Positions 33,441 to 42,590 of a stretch of 64,000 nucleotides of DNA are shown here, one piece after another. Below the pieces are notes generated by a model, which was not told the origin of the DNA, did no database searches, and saw only the letters and a list, made by a program, of their open reading frames with translations. Source of the DNA: an uncultured Clostridia bacterium (lineage in GTDB: Bacteria; Bacillota; Clostridia; Christensenellales; Borkfalkiaceae); contig CAKQQS010000002.1 in NCBI GenBank assembly GCA_934271255.1, forward strand, positions 62,001 through 126,000. The letters run 5' to 3'. A program made the translations under genes and the position numbers. Numbering within the stretch: position 1 is the first letter of the stretch; the number at the start of each line of letters is the position of its first letter.

Positions 33441-36020
33441 CTAATTATCCTTAATTTTTTGTTGTAAATCATGCAAGATGTCAAAAGCGTTCATAGGCGT
33501 TAAATTATTGATATTGATATCTTTAATAATTCTCTCTACTTCGCTTAATTGCGGCTTTTCTTGTTCAATCGGTTGTGTTGCGTTAATATTTATGTTTTTA
33601 TAAGTGTTTTCAAGGCGTTTTAAAAGCACTTTTGCTCTTGAAGTTATGGCTGCGGGTACGCCGGCAAGTCCCGCTACTTCGATACCGAAACTCCTGTTTG
33701 CTCCGCCACGCATAATCTTTCTTAAAAAGATTACGGTGTTGTTGTATTCCTTTACGGTAACTTTATAATTTTTAACGCCTTCCATCTTGCCTTCGAGTTC
33801 GGTGAGTTCGTGGTAATGGGTTGCGAACAAAGTTTTCGCGCCGATATTCTGAGTTATGTATTCGATAACCGCCCATGCAATGGAAAGCCCGTCGTAAGTG
33901 CTTGTCCCCCTACCGATTTCATCGAGAATAATAAGACTGTTTTTCGTGGCATTAAGCAAAATATACGAAAGTTCAGTCATTTCTACCATAAACGTGCTTT
34001 GGTCGAAAATCAAGTTGTCGTTTGCGCCTACTCTCGTGAAAATCTTGTCGGTAACAGGCACGTCCGCTTCTTTTGCAGGCACAAAACAACCGATATGCGC
34101 CAGCAGCGTAATTAAAGCGACTTGTCGCATATACGTGCTTTTACCCGCCATGTTAGGCCCCGTTATTATCATAGTTCGGCTGTCGCCGTTGTCCAAAAAA
34201 GTGTCGTTGGGTACGAATTGTTCTTTGGAAATTGCCAGCAAAACGGGATGTTTGCCGTCGACGATATTAAGCGGTTTTCCGCTGGGTAAAATATTAGGTT
34301 TACAGTAACTGTATGTTCTTGAAACCGTAGCGAAAGCAACCAGCACGTCGAGTACGCCGATAGCGTAAGCCGTGTTTTTAAAAGCCGTAAATCGGCTTGC
34401 GATTTTATCAACGATTTCCTTATATAATTGTTGTTCGATTTTTAGCGCGCGGTCGGTGCTCGTAAGTATTTTCTCTTCTAAAACTTTTAACTCTTCCGTA
34501 ACGTAACGCTCGGCGTTTGCAAGCGTTTGACGGCGAACGTAATGCGGCGGAACCATGTCTTTAAACGAGTTTGTTACGTCGATTCCGTATCCGAATACGC
34601 GATTATAATGTATCTTTAAAGTTTTAATACCTGTTTTTTCGCGTTCTTCTTGCTCCATTTTGCTGATAAGCATCGTCCCGCCGTCGCGAATGTTTCTGCA
34701 TTCGTCCAACTCTTTATCGTACCCTTTTGCAATAAACCCCGCCACTTTCGTGTTTGCGGGCGTGTCTTCGGTAGTTATTGATTTTTCAAGCAAATCGCAA
34801 ATATCTTCTATCGGATCGATACTTGCGTTTATTTTGTTGAGAAGGTCGGATGATAAAGCGGCAAGTTGAAACTTTAAACTAGGAATTGCCATTAACGAGT
34901 TTTTGAGTGCGATACAGTCTTTCGGCGTGATGTTGCCGTTTACGGCTCTGTTTGACAACCTTGCGATGTCTTTAACGCTTTTTAACAGTTCCGATAGTCC
35001 TTGTCGTATCAACGGGGTGTTAAACAATTCTTCGACGGAATCTAATCTTTCTTGTATTTTATCTCGATCGATAAGAGGATTCAGTATCCACGAGTTAAGC
35101 GTTCTTGCCCCCATACCCGTTTTGGTTTTATCAAGTAACCAAAGCAGCGAGCCGTACGTTTTTCCGCCGTAACTCGTTTTGACGAGTTCGAGATTTCTGA
35201 TTGCCGTCGAATCGAGTTTCATAAAGTTGTTGACGTCGATTATATCTATTTTCGATATATTCTTCATCGTATGCCGTTGCGTGTCTTTAATATAAGAAAG
35301 AAGCGCACCGCAAACTGAAATCAAGTAACTGTCGGTAAGTCCCAAACCGTCGAGAGATAGAACGTTAAATTGTTCTTTTATCATTTTTTCGGCAGAATCG
35401 CTTGAAAAATAATAGTCGGTGATAGGCGTTACGTTTTTAACGACTTTATGAGTAATTATCGGTTGTTTTTGGAATAGGTCGTACGTTTTTGTGTTGCCGA
35501 TTATTTCTGCGGGATTAAGCATTACCAACTTATTCGACAACAGTTCTACCGCGTTTGATTTTTCAAACTTTTGAGCGAAACATTCTCCCGTAGTAATGTC
35601 TGTCCAGGCAATTGCGCCCCCTTTGTCGTCGACGTAAATCGAAGCCAAAAAGTTGTTGCTTTTTTCGTCGATTAAATGAGATTCCGTCAACGTTCCCGCC
35701 GTTACTATTCTGACGACTTCCCGTTGCATGACTTGTCCTTTTACGGGATCGCCTATTTGTTCGCATATAGCGATTTTTTCGCCTAAATTAACGAGTTTTG
35801 CAAGGTATCCGTCGAGAGCGTGGTAAGGAATACCGCACATCGGCGCGCGTTCCCCGTCGCCGCAATCTCTGCCCGTTAACGTTAAATCCAAGAGTTCGGA
35901 CGCTTTTACCGCGTCGTCGAAAAACATTTCGTAAAAATCGCCTAATCTATAAAAGACCAAGCAATCGGGGTAATCTGCTTTCAAAGCGAGATATTTTGTC
36001 ATCATTTCGGATCTTGCCAT
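33441..36020 (-). CDS. mutS: DNA mismatch repair protein MutS
   Basis: Mismatch-sensing ATPase of 859 residues. The mismatch-binding Phe-x-Glu motif is FYEMF near residue 30; the clamp and lever domains lead to Walker A GPNMAGKSTYMRQ, Walker B DEIGRGTSTYDGLSIAWA and the ATH motif. A C-terminal tail with a possible clamp-binding Q-motif is present. The ATG overlaps the miaB stop (TGATG). It forms a miaB-mutS-mutL-miaA transcription unit. Confidence 0.97.
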   Translation of the reverse strand: MARSEMMTKYLALKADYPDCLVFYRLGDFYEMFFDDAVKASELLDLTLTGRDCGDGERAPMCGIPYHALDGYLAKLVNLGEKIAICEQIGDPVKGQVMQREVVRIVTAGTLTESHLIDEKSNNFLASIYVDDKGGAIAWTDITTGECFAQKFEKSNAVELLSNKLVMLNPAEIIGNTKTYDLFQKQPIITHKVVKNVTPITDYYFSSDSAEKMIKEQFNVLSLDGLGLTDSYLISVCGALLSYIKDTQRHTMKNISKIDIIDVNNFMKLDSTAIRNLELVKTSYGGKTYGSLLWLLDKTKTGMGARTLNSWILNPLIDRDKIQERLDSVEELFNTPLIRQGLSELLKSVKDIARLSNRAVNGNITPKDCIALKNSLMAIPSLKFQLAALSSDLLNKINASIDPIEDICDLLEKSITTEDTPANTKVAGFIAKGYDKELDECRNIRDGGTMLISKMEQEEREKTGIKTLKIHYNRVFGYGIDVTNSFKDMVPPHYVRRQTLANAERYVTEELKVLEEKILTSTDRALKIEQQLYKEIVDKIASRFTAFKNTAYAIGVLDVLVAFATVSRTYSYCKPNILPSGKPLNIVDGKHPVLLAISKEQFVPNDTFLDNGDSRTMIITGPNMAGKSTYMRQVALITLLAHIGCFVPAKEADVPVTDKIFTRVGANDNLIFDQSTFMVEMTELSYILLNATKNSLIILDEIGRGTSTYDGLSIAWAVIEYITQNIGAKTLFATHYHELTELEGKMEGVKNYKVTVKEYNNTVIFLRKIMRGGANRSFGIEVAGLAGVPAAITSRAKVLLKRLENTYKNININATQPIEQEKPQLSEVERIIKDININNLTPMNAFDILHDLQQKIKDN

Positions 36021-37339
36021 CAGTTAACTAATTCACCGTAAAGTGAAATTCCTCCTACTTTATCTATAAGTACGTTCACGAATTCGCCCGTCAAATCTTT
36101 GTCGGACGAAAAATATACCATTCTGCCGTATTCGTCGCGTCCTAAATATTTGCTTTTCTTTTCGTCGTAACCTTCGCACAAAACTTCAACCGTTTTGCCC
36201 AAATAATCTTTACATAAAGACCTTGCCGTTTCGGATACCGCGTCGATCAGTCGGGTAATGCGGCTTTTCTTCGTTTCGTCGTCTATTTGCCCGTCCATTT
36301 TGTCGGCTACGGTCCCTTTTCTTCTTGAATAAATAAAAGTAAACGCGTTAGAAAACTTCGCTTGTTTTACAAGTTCGAGAGTGTCTTTAAAATCTTCTTC
36401 CGTTTCTTTCGGGAACCCTACCATTATATCCGTAGTTACCGCGCAATCGGGTATTTCTCGTTTTAAATACGCTAATTTTTCAAGGTAATCTTCTCTCGTA
36501 TATTTTCTATTCATTAGTTTAAGAACTTCGTTTGAACCGGATTGAATGGGAAGATGAATACAATTGCATATTTTATCTTCCTTTTTCATTGTTTTAACAA
36601 GGTCGTAACTAAAATCTTTCGGGTGATTCGTCATAAAACGCAAACGGAACTTTCCCGGAATACGACAAAGTTTTTCAAGGAGTTCTGAAAACGTGATTTT
36701 GTCGGACAAATCTTTACCATAAGAGTTGACGTTCTGACCGAGTAAAGTTATTTCTTTATATCCGTTTTTTACTAATTCTTCGACTTCGGAACAGATGTTT
36801 TCGGGTAATCTGCTCCTTTCTCTGCCTTTAACGTAAGGAACAATACAGTAAGTGCAAAAATTATCGCATCCTTCCATAATATTTACCCATCCGTTTGGAT
36901 AACTCGTGCGATATGATTGCATATTTTCATTTACGCATTTTTCACGATTCAAAACTTCTACGACGGATTTTGCTCCTTCTAATTTTTTGTTAAGCAAATC
37001 TTCAAATTCGTCAAGGTTGTACGTTCCGAAAATAATATCGACCCAAGGAAAAGTTTTATGTAATTTTTCCGCAACGCCGTTTTGTTGAGTCATACAACCG
37101 AAAACCGCGGTAATCAACTCGGGTTTTTTACGTTTGATTTGTTTTAAAGCCCCGATGTTCCCGAAAGCGTGTTCTTCGGCGTTTTCTCTTATCGCGCAGG
37201 TGTTGAAAACTATAATATCCGCATCTTTTTCGTTTTCACAAAGTTTATATCCTTTTTTTTCTAAAACGAAAGCAATTTTTTCCGATTCGTGTACGTTCAT
37301 TTGGCAACCGTACGTAACGATTTTGTAATGTTTGTCCAT
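36020..37339 (-). CDS. miaB: tRNA-2-methylthio-N6-dimethylallyladenosine synthase
   Basis: Radical-SAM methylthiotransferase acting on i6A37; about 439 residues. It has an N-terminal MTTase domain (YGCQMNVHESE, FNTCAIRENAE), radical-SAM CxxxCxxC in GCDNFCTYCIVPYVKGRERSR, and a C-terminal TRAM domain. The ATG at 37339 with AGAGAG upstream is preferred over a TTG four codons earlier. It heads the miaB-mutS-mutL-miaA operon and acts directly after MiaA on the same nucleotide. Confidence 0.96.
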   Translation of the reverse strand: MDKHYKIVTYGCQMNVHESEKIAFVLEKKGYKLCENEKDADIIVFNTCAIRENAEEHAFGNIGALKQIKRKKPELITAVFGCMTQQNGVAEKLHKTFPWVDIIFGTYNLDEFEDLLNKKLEGAKSVVEVLNREKCVNENMQSYRTSYPNGWVNIMEGCDNFCTYCIVPYVKGRERSRLPENICSEVEELVKNGYKEITLLGQNVNSYGKDLSDKITFSELLEKLCRIPGKFRLRFMTNHPKDFSYDLVKTMKKEDKICNCIHLPIQSGSNEVLKLMNRKYTREDYLEKLAYLKREIPDCAVTTDIMVGFPKETEEDFKDTLELVKQAKFSNAFTFIYSRRKGTVADKMDGQIDDETKKSRITRLIDAVSETARSLCKDYLGKTVEVLCEGYDEKKSKYLGRDEYGRMVYFSSDKDLTGEFVNVLIDKVGGISLYGELVN

Positions 37340-37397
37340 ATTCTCTCTCAATGTATTTTTATAGTATAAAAAACAAGTAAAAAATCATACTAATTTT

Positions 37398-39614
37398 ATG
37401 AAAAAATTATTAAATGTTTTACTTATAATATTTACGATTTTATTTATTATAGGAAGCGTATTTATCATATATTGCCTTTGCGTTACCGTAAAAGAAAAAC
37501 TAAACGTTAAAGCCCTTAACACGGTAAACAGCGGCGTTAAAATATACGACGACGCCGACGAAGTCGTGGTCGTTGCGACAAACGACTCTCAAAACAAGTG
37601 TTGCAGCGACGAAATACCCGATTACGTTAAAAAGGCTTTCGTAAGTATAGAAGATAAAAGATTTTATCGTCATAAAGGTTTGGATTATAAACGGATTTTA
37701 AAAGCAACGGTAAAAAATATAGTAAGTTTTTCTTATAAGGAAGGCGCGTCCACTATTTCTCAGCAATTAGTAAAAAACACGCAATTATCTAGCAAAAAGA
37801 CGGTTAATAGAAAACTTAAAGAAATGAAACTCGCAATATTGCTTGAAAAAAAGTTCGATAAAGACGAAATACTTACGATGTATTTAAACACGATATATTT
37901 CGGGGAAGGAACTTACGGTATAAAGAATGCGTCGATGAAATATTTTTCAAAACTTCCCGAAAAGTTAAGTTTGGATGAAGGCGCGTATCTTGCGGGAATA
38001 GTGAAAGCCCCGTCTTATCTTTCAAACAACTACGATAAAGCGATTGAAAGAAGAAATCTGGTGTTGAAATGTATGTTCAAGCAAGGATATATCGAAAAAT
38101 CCGTTTACGAGTCCGCTATTCAAAAACGAACGGAAATACGAAAAAGCGAAGCAAAAACGTTTAATAATTATTTTGTTAAAAGAGTATATCGCGAACTTGA
38201 AAATCTCGGCTTCGATCCCAACGCGATATCGGAATATAAGGTTTATACTTCGTTTAATAAAAACCTTTGCGAAACCGCTCTGAAAGCGTTTAACGATTGC
38301 GATTTAAACTGTAACTACGAAATCGTCGTGATAAACTCAAAGGGACGAGTCGTGAGCAATATAAACAGTTGTAATATCGAAATCTCCCGAAGCGTAGGTT
38401 CTGCTATAAAACCCCTTTTGGTTTACGCTCCCTGTATAGAAGAAAACGTTATATCACCCCTAACGAAAATCGAAGACGTAAAGACTGATTTTAACGGATA
38501 TACTCCCGCTAATTACAACGACGAATATAACGGTTATATAAGTTGCGAAGACGCATTAAAAAAATCGTCTAACGTCGTTGCCGTAAAATTGATGAATATT
38601 TTAACGCCGAAAAAGAGTTTAGAATACGCGAAAAAGTTTGATTTAACGCTGGATTATGAAAAAGACGAAAATCTGTCTTTGGCGTTGGGTTGCAGCGCTA
38701 ACGGGCAAAGCCTTGAAGAAGTTGCTTCGTGCTACGATGTTTTTGTTAACGACGGTTTTTACTATAAAAACAGTTATATCGACGAAATTAAAAACGCCGA
38801 AGGTAAAACAGTGTACAAAAGAAAAGAAACGCCGCAAAAAGTTTTCGGTAAAGATACCGCGTTTTTAACAAGTGAAATGCTTAGAGAAAACGCAAAAAGC
38901 GGTACTGCTAAAAAATTAAGTTTTCTTAATTTTTATATAGGCGCAAAAACGGGTACGGTCGGTAACAAACTCGGAAACGACGACGCGGTATGTATAGCAT
39001 ATACGAAAGATTACGTCGTCGGCGTAAGACTTTTTGCAAAAGACGAAAAACTGCCTAACAACGTTACCGGCGGGACTTACCCTACTTTTATCGCAAGAAA
39101 CATATTTGAAAGCGTTTACAAGGATAACAACCCCGACGATATACGAAAACCGCAATCCGTAACGCGAGTGGAAATAGATAAATACGTTTACGATAATTTT
39201 AACGAAATAGTTGAATGCAAAAACTCGTCAGTTGAAAAAATATTCGGATATTTTAAGTCAACCAACCTTCCCACAAGGACATTAAAAGACGTTTTAAAGC
39301 CAACCGTGTCAAGTGCAAAATTATCAGTAAATGCAAAAGAAATTGAAATCAATTTATGTGTGGCAAACAACTATGAGTTCAGACTTTATAAAGTTATTAA
39401 AAATAACACGGTTTGTATTTACGACAGTTCGCTTAACGGCAAAACGGAACGAGTAATCGACGAAGATTTGTCGCCGGATTCGGTATATTCTTATTATCTG
39501 ATACCCTTTATCGTGTATAACGGCGAAGAAATCGTCGGCGAAAAATACGATGTCGGAAAGGTTAAGACGCCTAAACATTATATTCCCGAGAACTGGTGGG
39601 ATAGCGATTTGTAA
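37398..39614 (+). CDS. class A penicillin-binding protein
   Basis: Bifunctional peptidoglycan glycosyltransferase/transpeptidase of 738 residues, anchored by an N-terminal transmembrane helix (about 4-31). The GT51 motifs are EDKRFYRHKGLD, GASTISQQLVKN, RKLKEMKLA and LNTIYFGEGTYGI. The transpeptidase motifs are SAIK (SxxK), SSN (SxN) and KTGTVG (KTG), and a C-terminal beta domain of about 90 residues follows. No Shine-Dalgarno is seen: CATACT lies 6 bases before the ATG, which could be a leaderless or SigE-like start. It is divergent from miaB and convergent with thiI, with only two bases between the stops. Confidence 0.95.
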   Translation: MKKLLNVLLIIFTILFIIGSVFIIYCLCVTVKEKLNVKALNTVNSGVKIYDDADEVVVVATNDSQNKCCSDEIPDYVKKAFVSIEDKRFYRHKGLDYKRILKATVKNIVSFSYKEGASTISQQLVKNTQLSSKKTVNRKLKEMKLAILLEKKFDKDEILTMYLNTIYFGEGTYGIKNASMKYFSKLPEKLSLDEGAYLAGIVKAPSYLSNNYDKAIERRNLVLKCMFKQGYIEKSVYESAIQKRTEIRKSEAKTFNNYFVKRVYRELENLGFDPNAISEYKVYTSFNKNLCETALKAFNDCDLNCNYEIVVINSKGRVVSNINSCNIEISRSVGSAIKPLLVYAPCIEENVISPLTKIEDVKTDFNGYTPANYNDEYNGYISCEDALKKSSNVVAVKLMNILTPKKSLEYAKKFDLTLDYEKDENLSLALGCSANGQSLEEVASCYDVFVNDGFYYKNSYIDEIKNAEGKTVYKRKETPQKVFGKDTAFLTSEMLRENAKSGTAKKLSFLNFYIGAKTGTVGNKLGNDDAVCIAYTKDYVVGVRLFAKDEKLPNNVTGGTYPTFIARNIFESVYKDNNPDDIRKPQSVTRVEIDKYVYDNFNEIVECKNSSVEKIFGYFKSTNLPTRTLKDVLKPTVSSAKLSVNAKEIEINLCVANNYEFRLYKVIKNNTVCIYDSSLNGKTERVIDEDLSPDSVYSYYLIPFIVYNGEEIVGEKYDVGKVKTPKHYIPENWWDSDL

Positions 39615-39616
39615 AA

Positions 39617-40774
39617 TTATAATTCGATTTTTTCTATATTTTCCATTGCGGCGTTTATTAGCGATTCGACGTCCAGTCTCGATTCTGCTTTAAGTATTCT
39701 GTCCATTTTGGGTTTAATCGCGGGAAACTTTGGTAAAAATACCGTGCAACAGTCTTCATAAGGTAAAATCGAAGTGTCGTAAGTGTCGATTTTTCTTGCG
39801 ATTTCGATAATGTCGAGTTTATCGTAAGCGATAAGCGGTCTTAAAACAGGCATCGATACAACCGAGTTGGACGAAGTCATACTCTCAATCGTTTGCGAAG
39901 CAACCTGTCCTAAACTTTCGCCCGTTACAATCGCTTGGTCGCCTAGTTTTATAGCAAGACTTTCCGCAATACGCATCATAAACCGTCTCATCATGGTAAT
40001 CATAAGGTCTTCGGGGCATTTTTTGTGTATTTCTTCCTGAATATGGGTAAACGACACGACGTAGAGATTTGCACCGCCGTTGTAATCCGAAATGATTTTT
40101 GTTAAATCTATTACCTTTTGTTTTGCCGCTTCACCCGTATAAGGATAAGAATGATAGTGTATGAAGTTAAGTTTCATACCGCGTTTCATCATCATATAAC
40201 CGGCAACTGGACTGTCTATACCGCCCGAAATCAAAAGCATTCCGTGTCCGGCCGAACCGTTCGGCATACCGCCGAGTCCGTGTATCGTGTCGGTGTAAAT
40301 AAACGTTCTGCCGTCTTCTCTTATATCTATATCAACGACGAAATCCGGCTCCTTTATATCGACTTTTAACGTCTTGTTGAACCGTTCTAATATTTTTCCG
40401 CCTAATTTTGCGGAAAAATCCATTGATTGTATCGGGAAATGTTTGTCCGCTCTGTTAGTGTGTACTTTAAAAGAGCCTTCTCGTTCGCTGCATATAGACA
40501 AAACGCATTCGGTGATTTCTTCTTCGTTGTTTTTTGTTACGAACGCCTTGCTGAAAGTGTGAATGCCCGGTATTTTGGATAATTTTTCGAGAATCAATTC
40601 TTCGTCCATAGGATCGTAATCTTCGATTAAATATCTGCAATGCATAGGTAAAAACGTGTAATTAAAAGATTTTAAAGACGCTTTTATGTTATTTATAAGC
40701 ATCTTTTCAAAATAGCCCCTGTTTTTACCTTTTAAATGTATTTCTCCGTAACGTATAATAATTGCTGCTTCCAT
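39617..40774 (-). CDS. thiI: tRNA 4-thiouridine synthetase
   Basis: Adenylating sulfurtransferase that makes s4U8 in tRNA; 385 residues. An N-terminal ferredoxin-like domain and THUMP domain (about 60-165) are followed by the PP-loop SGGIDSPVAG. There is no C-terminal rhodanese domain, as in B. subtilis ThiI, so a persulfide donor must act directly; the cysteine desulfurase upstream fits this. AGGA precedes the ATG. Confidence 0.96.
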   Translation of the reverse strand: MEAAIIIRYGEIHLKGKNRGYFEKMLINNIKASLKSFNYTFLPMHCRYLIEDYDPMDEELILEKLSKIPGIHTFSKAFVTKNNEEEITECVLSICSEREGSFKVHTNRADKHFPIQSMDFSAKLGGKILERFNKTLKVDIKEPDFVVDIDIREDGRTFIYTDTIHGLGGMPNGSAGHGMLLISGGIDSPVAGYMMMKRGMKLNFIHYHSYPYTGEAAKQKVIDLTKIISDYNGGANLYVVSFTHIQEEIHKKCPEDLMITMMRRFMMRIAESLAIKLGDQAIVTGESLGQVASQTIESMTSSNSVVSMPVLRPLIAYDKLDIIEIARKIDTYDTSILPYEDCCTVFLPKFPAIKPKMDRILKAESRLDVESLINAAMENIEKIEL

Positions 40775-40782
40775 ACTGTTTC

Positions 40783-41904
40783 CTATAACATTATTTTTTT
40801 CAGTTTTGTAACTACTTCGTTTAATTTGTTTGCCGCGTATTCTATTTCATCCGTAGTGTTTTCGATAGAAAAACTAATTCTTATCAGTCCGTCCAAGACG
40901 TCGTTTGAATAGCCGCATGCGGAAACAATTCTCGAATATCTGTTTTTGGACGAACAAGCAGAACCGTTGCCTACGATGATATCGTACTTTTCAAGTTCGT
41001 GCATAATAACTTCTCCGCGCAGCCCTTTTGCCGAAACGGTCAGAATGTAAGGAGTAGAGGCTTCGCCCGAAATCAAAGTGAAGTCCTCTTTGTTTAAAAG
41101 GTCGTAAAACTTTTTCTTCAAGGACGAAACATAGTTAAACTTATCTGTAAAATTCGTCGCGCGTTCTTCAAGAGCGTATTCCATTACTTTTATGCCGAAA
41201 ACGTTTTCCGTACCGCTACGAAGTCCGTTTTCTTGTCCGCCGCCGAATATCAAAGGCGGCAAAGTTAAACTTTTCTCTTTTATCAGTGCGCCGACGCCTT
41301 TAAGCCCGCCTATTTTGTGCGCGCTTATCGAATACAAATCGATTTCCTTGTTCAGTACAAACTTGATTTTTCCAAACGCCTGAACGCCGTCGCTGTGGAA
41401 TATCGTTTTTGGCGAGATTTCCTTGATTTTTCTTGATATTTTCGATATATCGTTGATTCCGCCCGTTTCGTTGTTGACGTGAACTACGGATACTAAACTT
41501 GGTTTAAAGTCGCTGACTTTTTTGTATAAGTCTTGCTCGTCGACTCTTCCGTCGGGAAGTAATTTGCAAAAAACTACGTTATGTCCCCTTGTTTTTAATT
41601 CGTTCGCGCTTTTATAGATGGCGGAATGTTCGCCTTCTGTGGTAACGAGCGTTCCGTGTTTGATGAAACCGAATAACGCCGTATTGTCTGCTTCCGAACC
41701 GCAAGAACAAAAAACGACTTCGTGTTTAGTCGTCGATAAAAAGTTTAGTATTTTATCGCGGGTTTGTTTTAAATCGGTTTTGACTGCGATTCCGCCGTGA
41801 TACAATGCGGACGGGTTGTAAAAATATTCGTCGTTATATTTACTTGCTTTTTCAAGCGCATATTTCGACGGTTTTGTAGTTGCCGCGTTATCTAAATAAA
41901 TCAT
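40783..41904 (-). CDS. cysteine desulfurase (NifS/IscS-like)
   Basis: PLP enzyme of 373 residues that takes sulfur from cysteine as an enzyme persulfide. The N-terminal MIYLDNAATTKPS, the PLP-binding Lys in SAHKIGGLKGVG and the catalytic Cys in NGSACSSKNRYS are intact. The short active-site loop and the partnership with thiI match the NifZ-type desulfurases that serve tRNA thiolation in Firmicutes. The start overlaps the preceding membrane-protein gene by 4 bases (ATGA). Confidence 0.94.
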   Translation of the reverse strand: MIYLDNAATTKPSKYALEKASKYNDEYFYNPSALYHGGIAVKTDLKQTRDKILNFLSTTKHEVVFCSCGSEADNTALFGFIKHGTLVTTEGEHSAIYKSANELKTRGHNVVFCKLLPDGRVDEQDLYKKVSDFKPSLVSVVHVNNETGGINDISKISRKIKEISPKTIFHSDGVQAFGKIKFVLNKEIDLYSISAHKIGGLKGVGALIKEKSLTLPPLIFGGGQENGLRSGTENVFGIKVMEYALEERATNFTDKFNYVSSLKKKFYDLLNKEDFTLISGEASTPYILTVSAKGLRGEVIMHELEKYDIIVGNGSACSSKNRYSRIVSACGYSNDVLDGLIRISFSIENTTDEIEYAANKLNEVVTKLKKIML

Positions 41905-42533
41905 ACTTGTTCTTTCTTCTTTTTAGTCGATACAAAGTCTTTTTCTAATATAGATTTGTTCGAGAACTTTAAAATATTTACCAAATATAATTCGGTACAT
42001 TCTATTATAACGAGTTTTTTCTCACCTTCAACCGTTGCTGCCAAATAATAAAAATCTTTATTTTCATCATCGGCGAGTTCGCTGTTGGGTGTTGCAAAAA
42101 TCTTTTTAAATTCTTTTTGTGATGCGTATTTTTCGTAAGTTTCGCTCCCGACAAGCCCTAATTGAATAATGCTCGAAGAATCGAAATTGACTACGGGTTT
42201 TCGTTTAACGCCGTTCAAAACCTTCGCTATTCTTACGGAGCCGGAAACAAACGTATAATCGAAAGAAAGCGCGAATCTATATTTTATCTTTTGGCAATAG
42301 AATCCGCCTAAAAAGAAAAGAATAGACGGAACGAAAAACAATAAAAGCAGTCCTATGACGCTGTTTTTAAAAGATTTTGTCGGAGTAAACGAGCAAGAGA
42401 AAAAGCCCAGCGCAAACAAAACGGCGCCTAATACGTAAAATATTATACCGATAATTTTAAACGTTAAATATTTGCGTCTTGATTTTTGGGCGTTATGATC
42501 GTTTACTGTTTCTTCATAAAAAATATCTTGCAT
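41901..42533 (-). CDS. two-TM membrane protein of unknown function
   Basis: 210 residues: a short charged N-terminus, two transmembrane helices (about 25-47 and 57-79), then a soluble domain of about 115 residues that looks beta-rich (YRFALSFDYTFVSGSVRIAK) and a Lys-rich tail. The layout resembles clostridial DUF6106-type proteins, but I cannot confirm the family. GAGG precedes the ATG. Translational coupling to the cysteine desulfurase suggests shared expression rather than a proven shared pathway. Confidence 0.75.
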   Translation of the reverse strand: MQDIFYEETVNDHNAQKSRRKYLTFKIIGIIFYVLGAVLFALGFFSCSFTPTKSFKNSVIGLLLLFFVPSILFFLGGFYCQKIKYRFALSFDYTFVSGSVRIAKVLNGVKRKPVVNFDSSSIIQLGLVGSETYEKYASQKEFKKIFATPNSELADDENKDFYYLAATVEGEKKLVIIECTELYLVNILKFSNKSILEKDFVSTKKKKEQV

Positions 42534-42590
42534 AAATTACCTCGCCTATTTATTTTAACACAATAACGTGTCAAAATAAAGCGGATTTTA

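Noticed and set aside
37363..37397. Fifth leaderless promoter, at the class A PBP (CATACT 6 bases before ATG)
   Set aside because: No -35 at a valid distance and CATACT is a poor -10; it could equally be a SigE-type element, so it was not counted.
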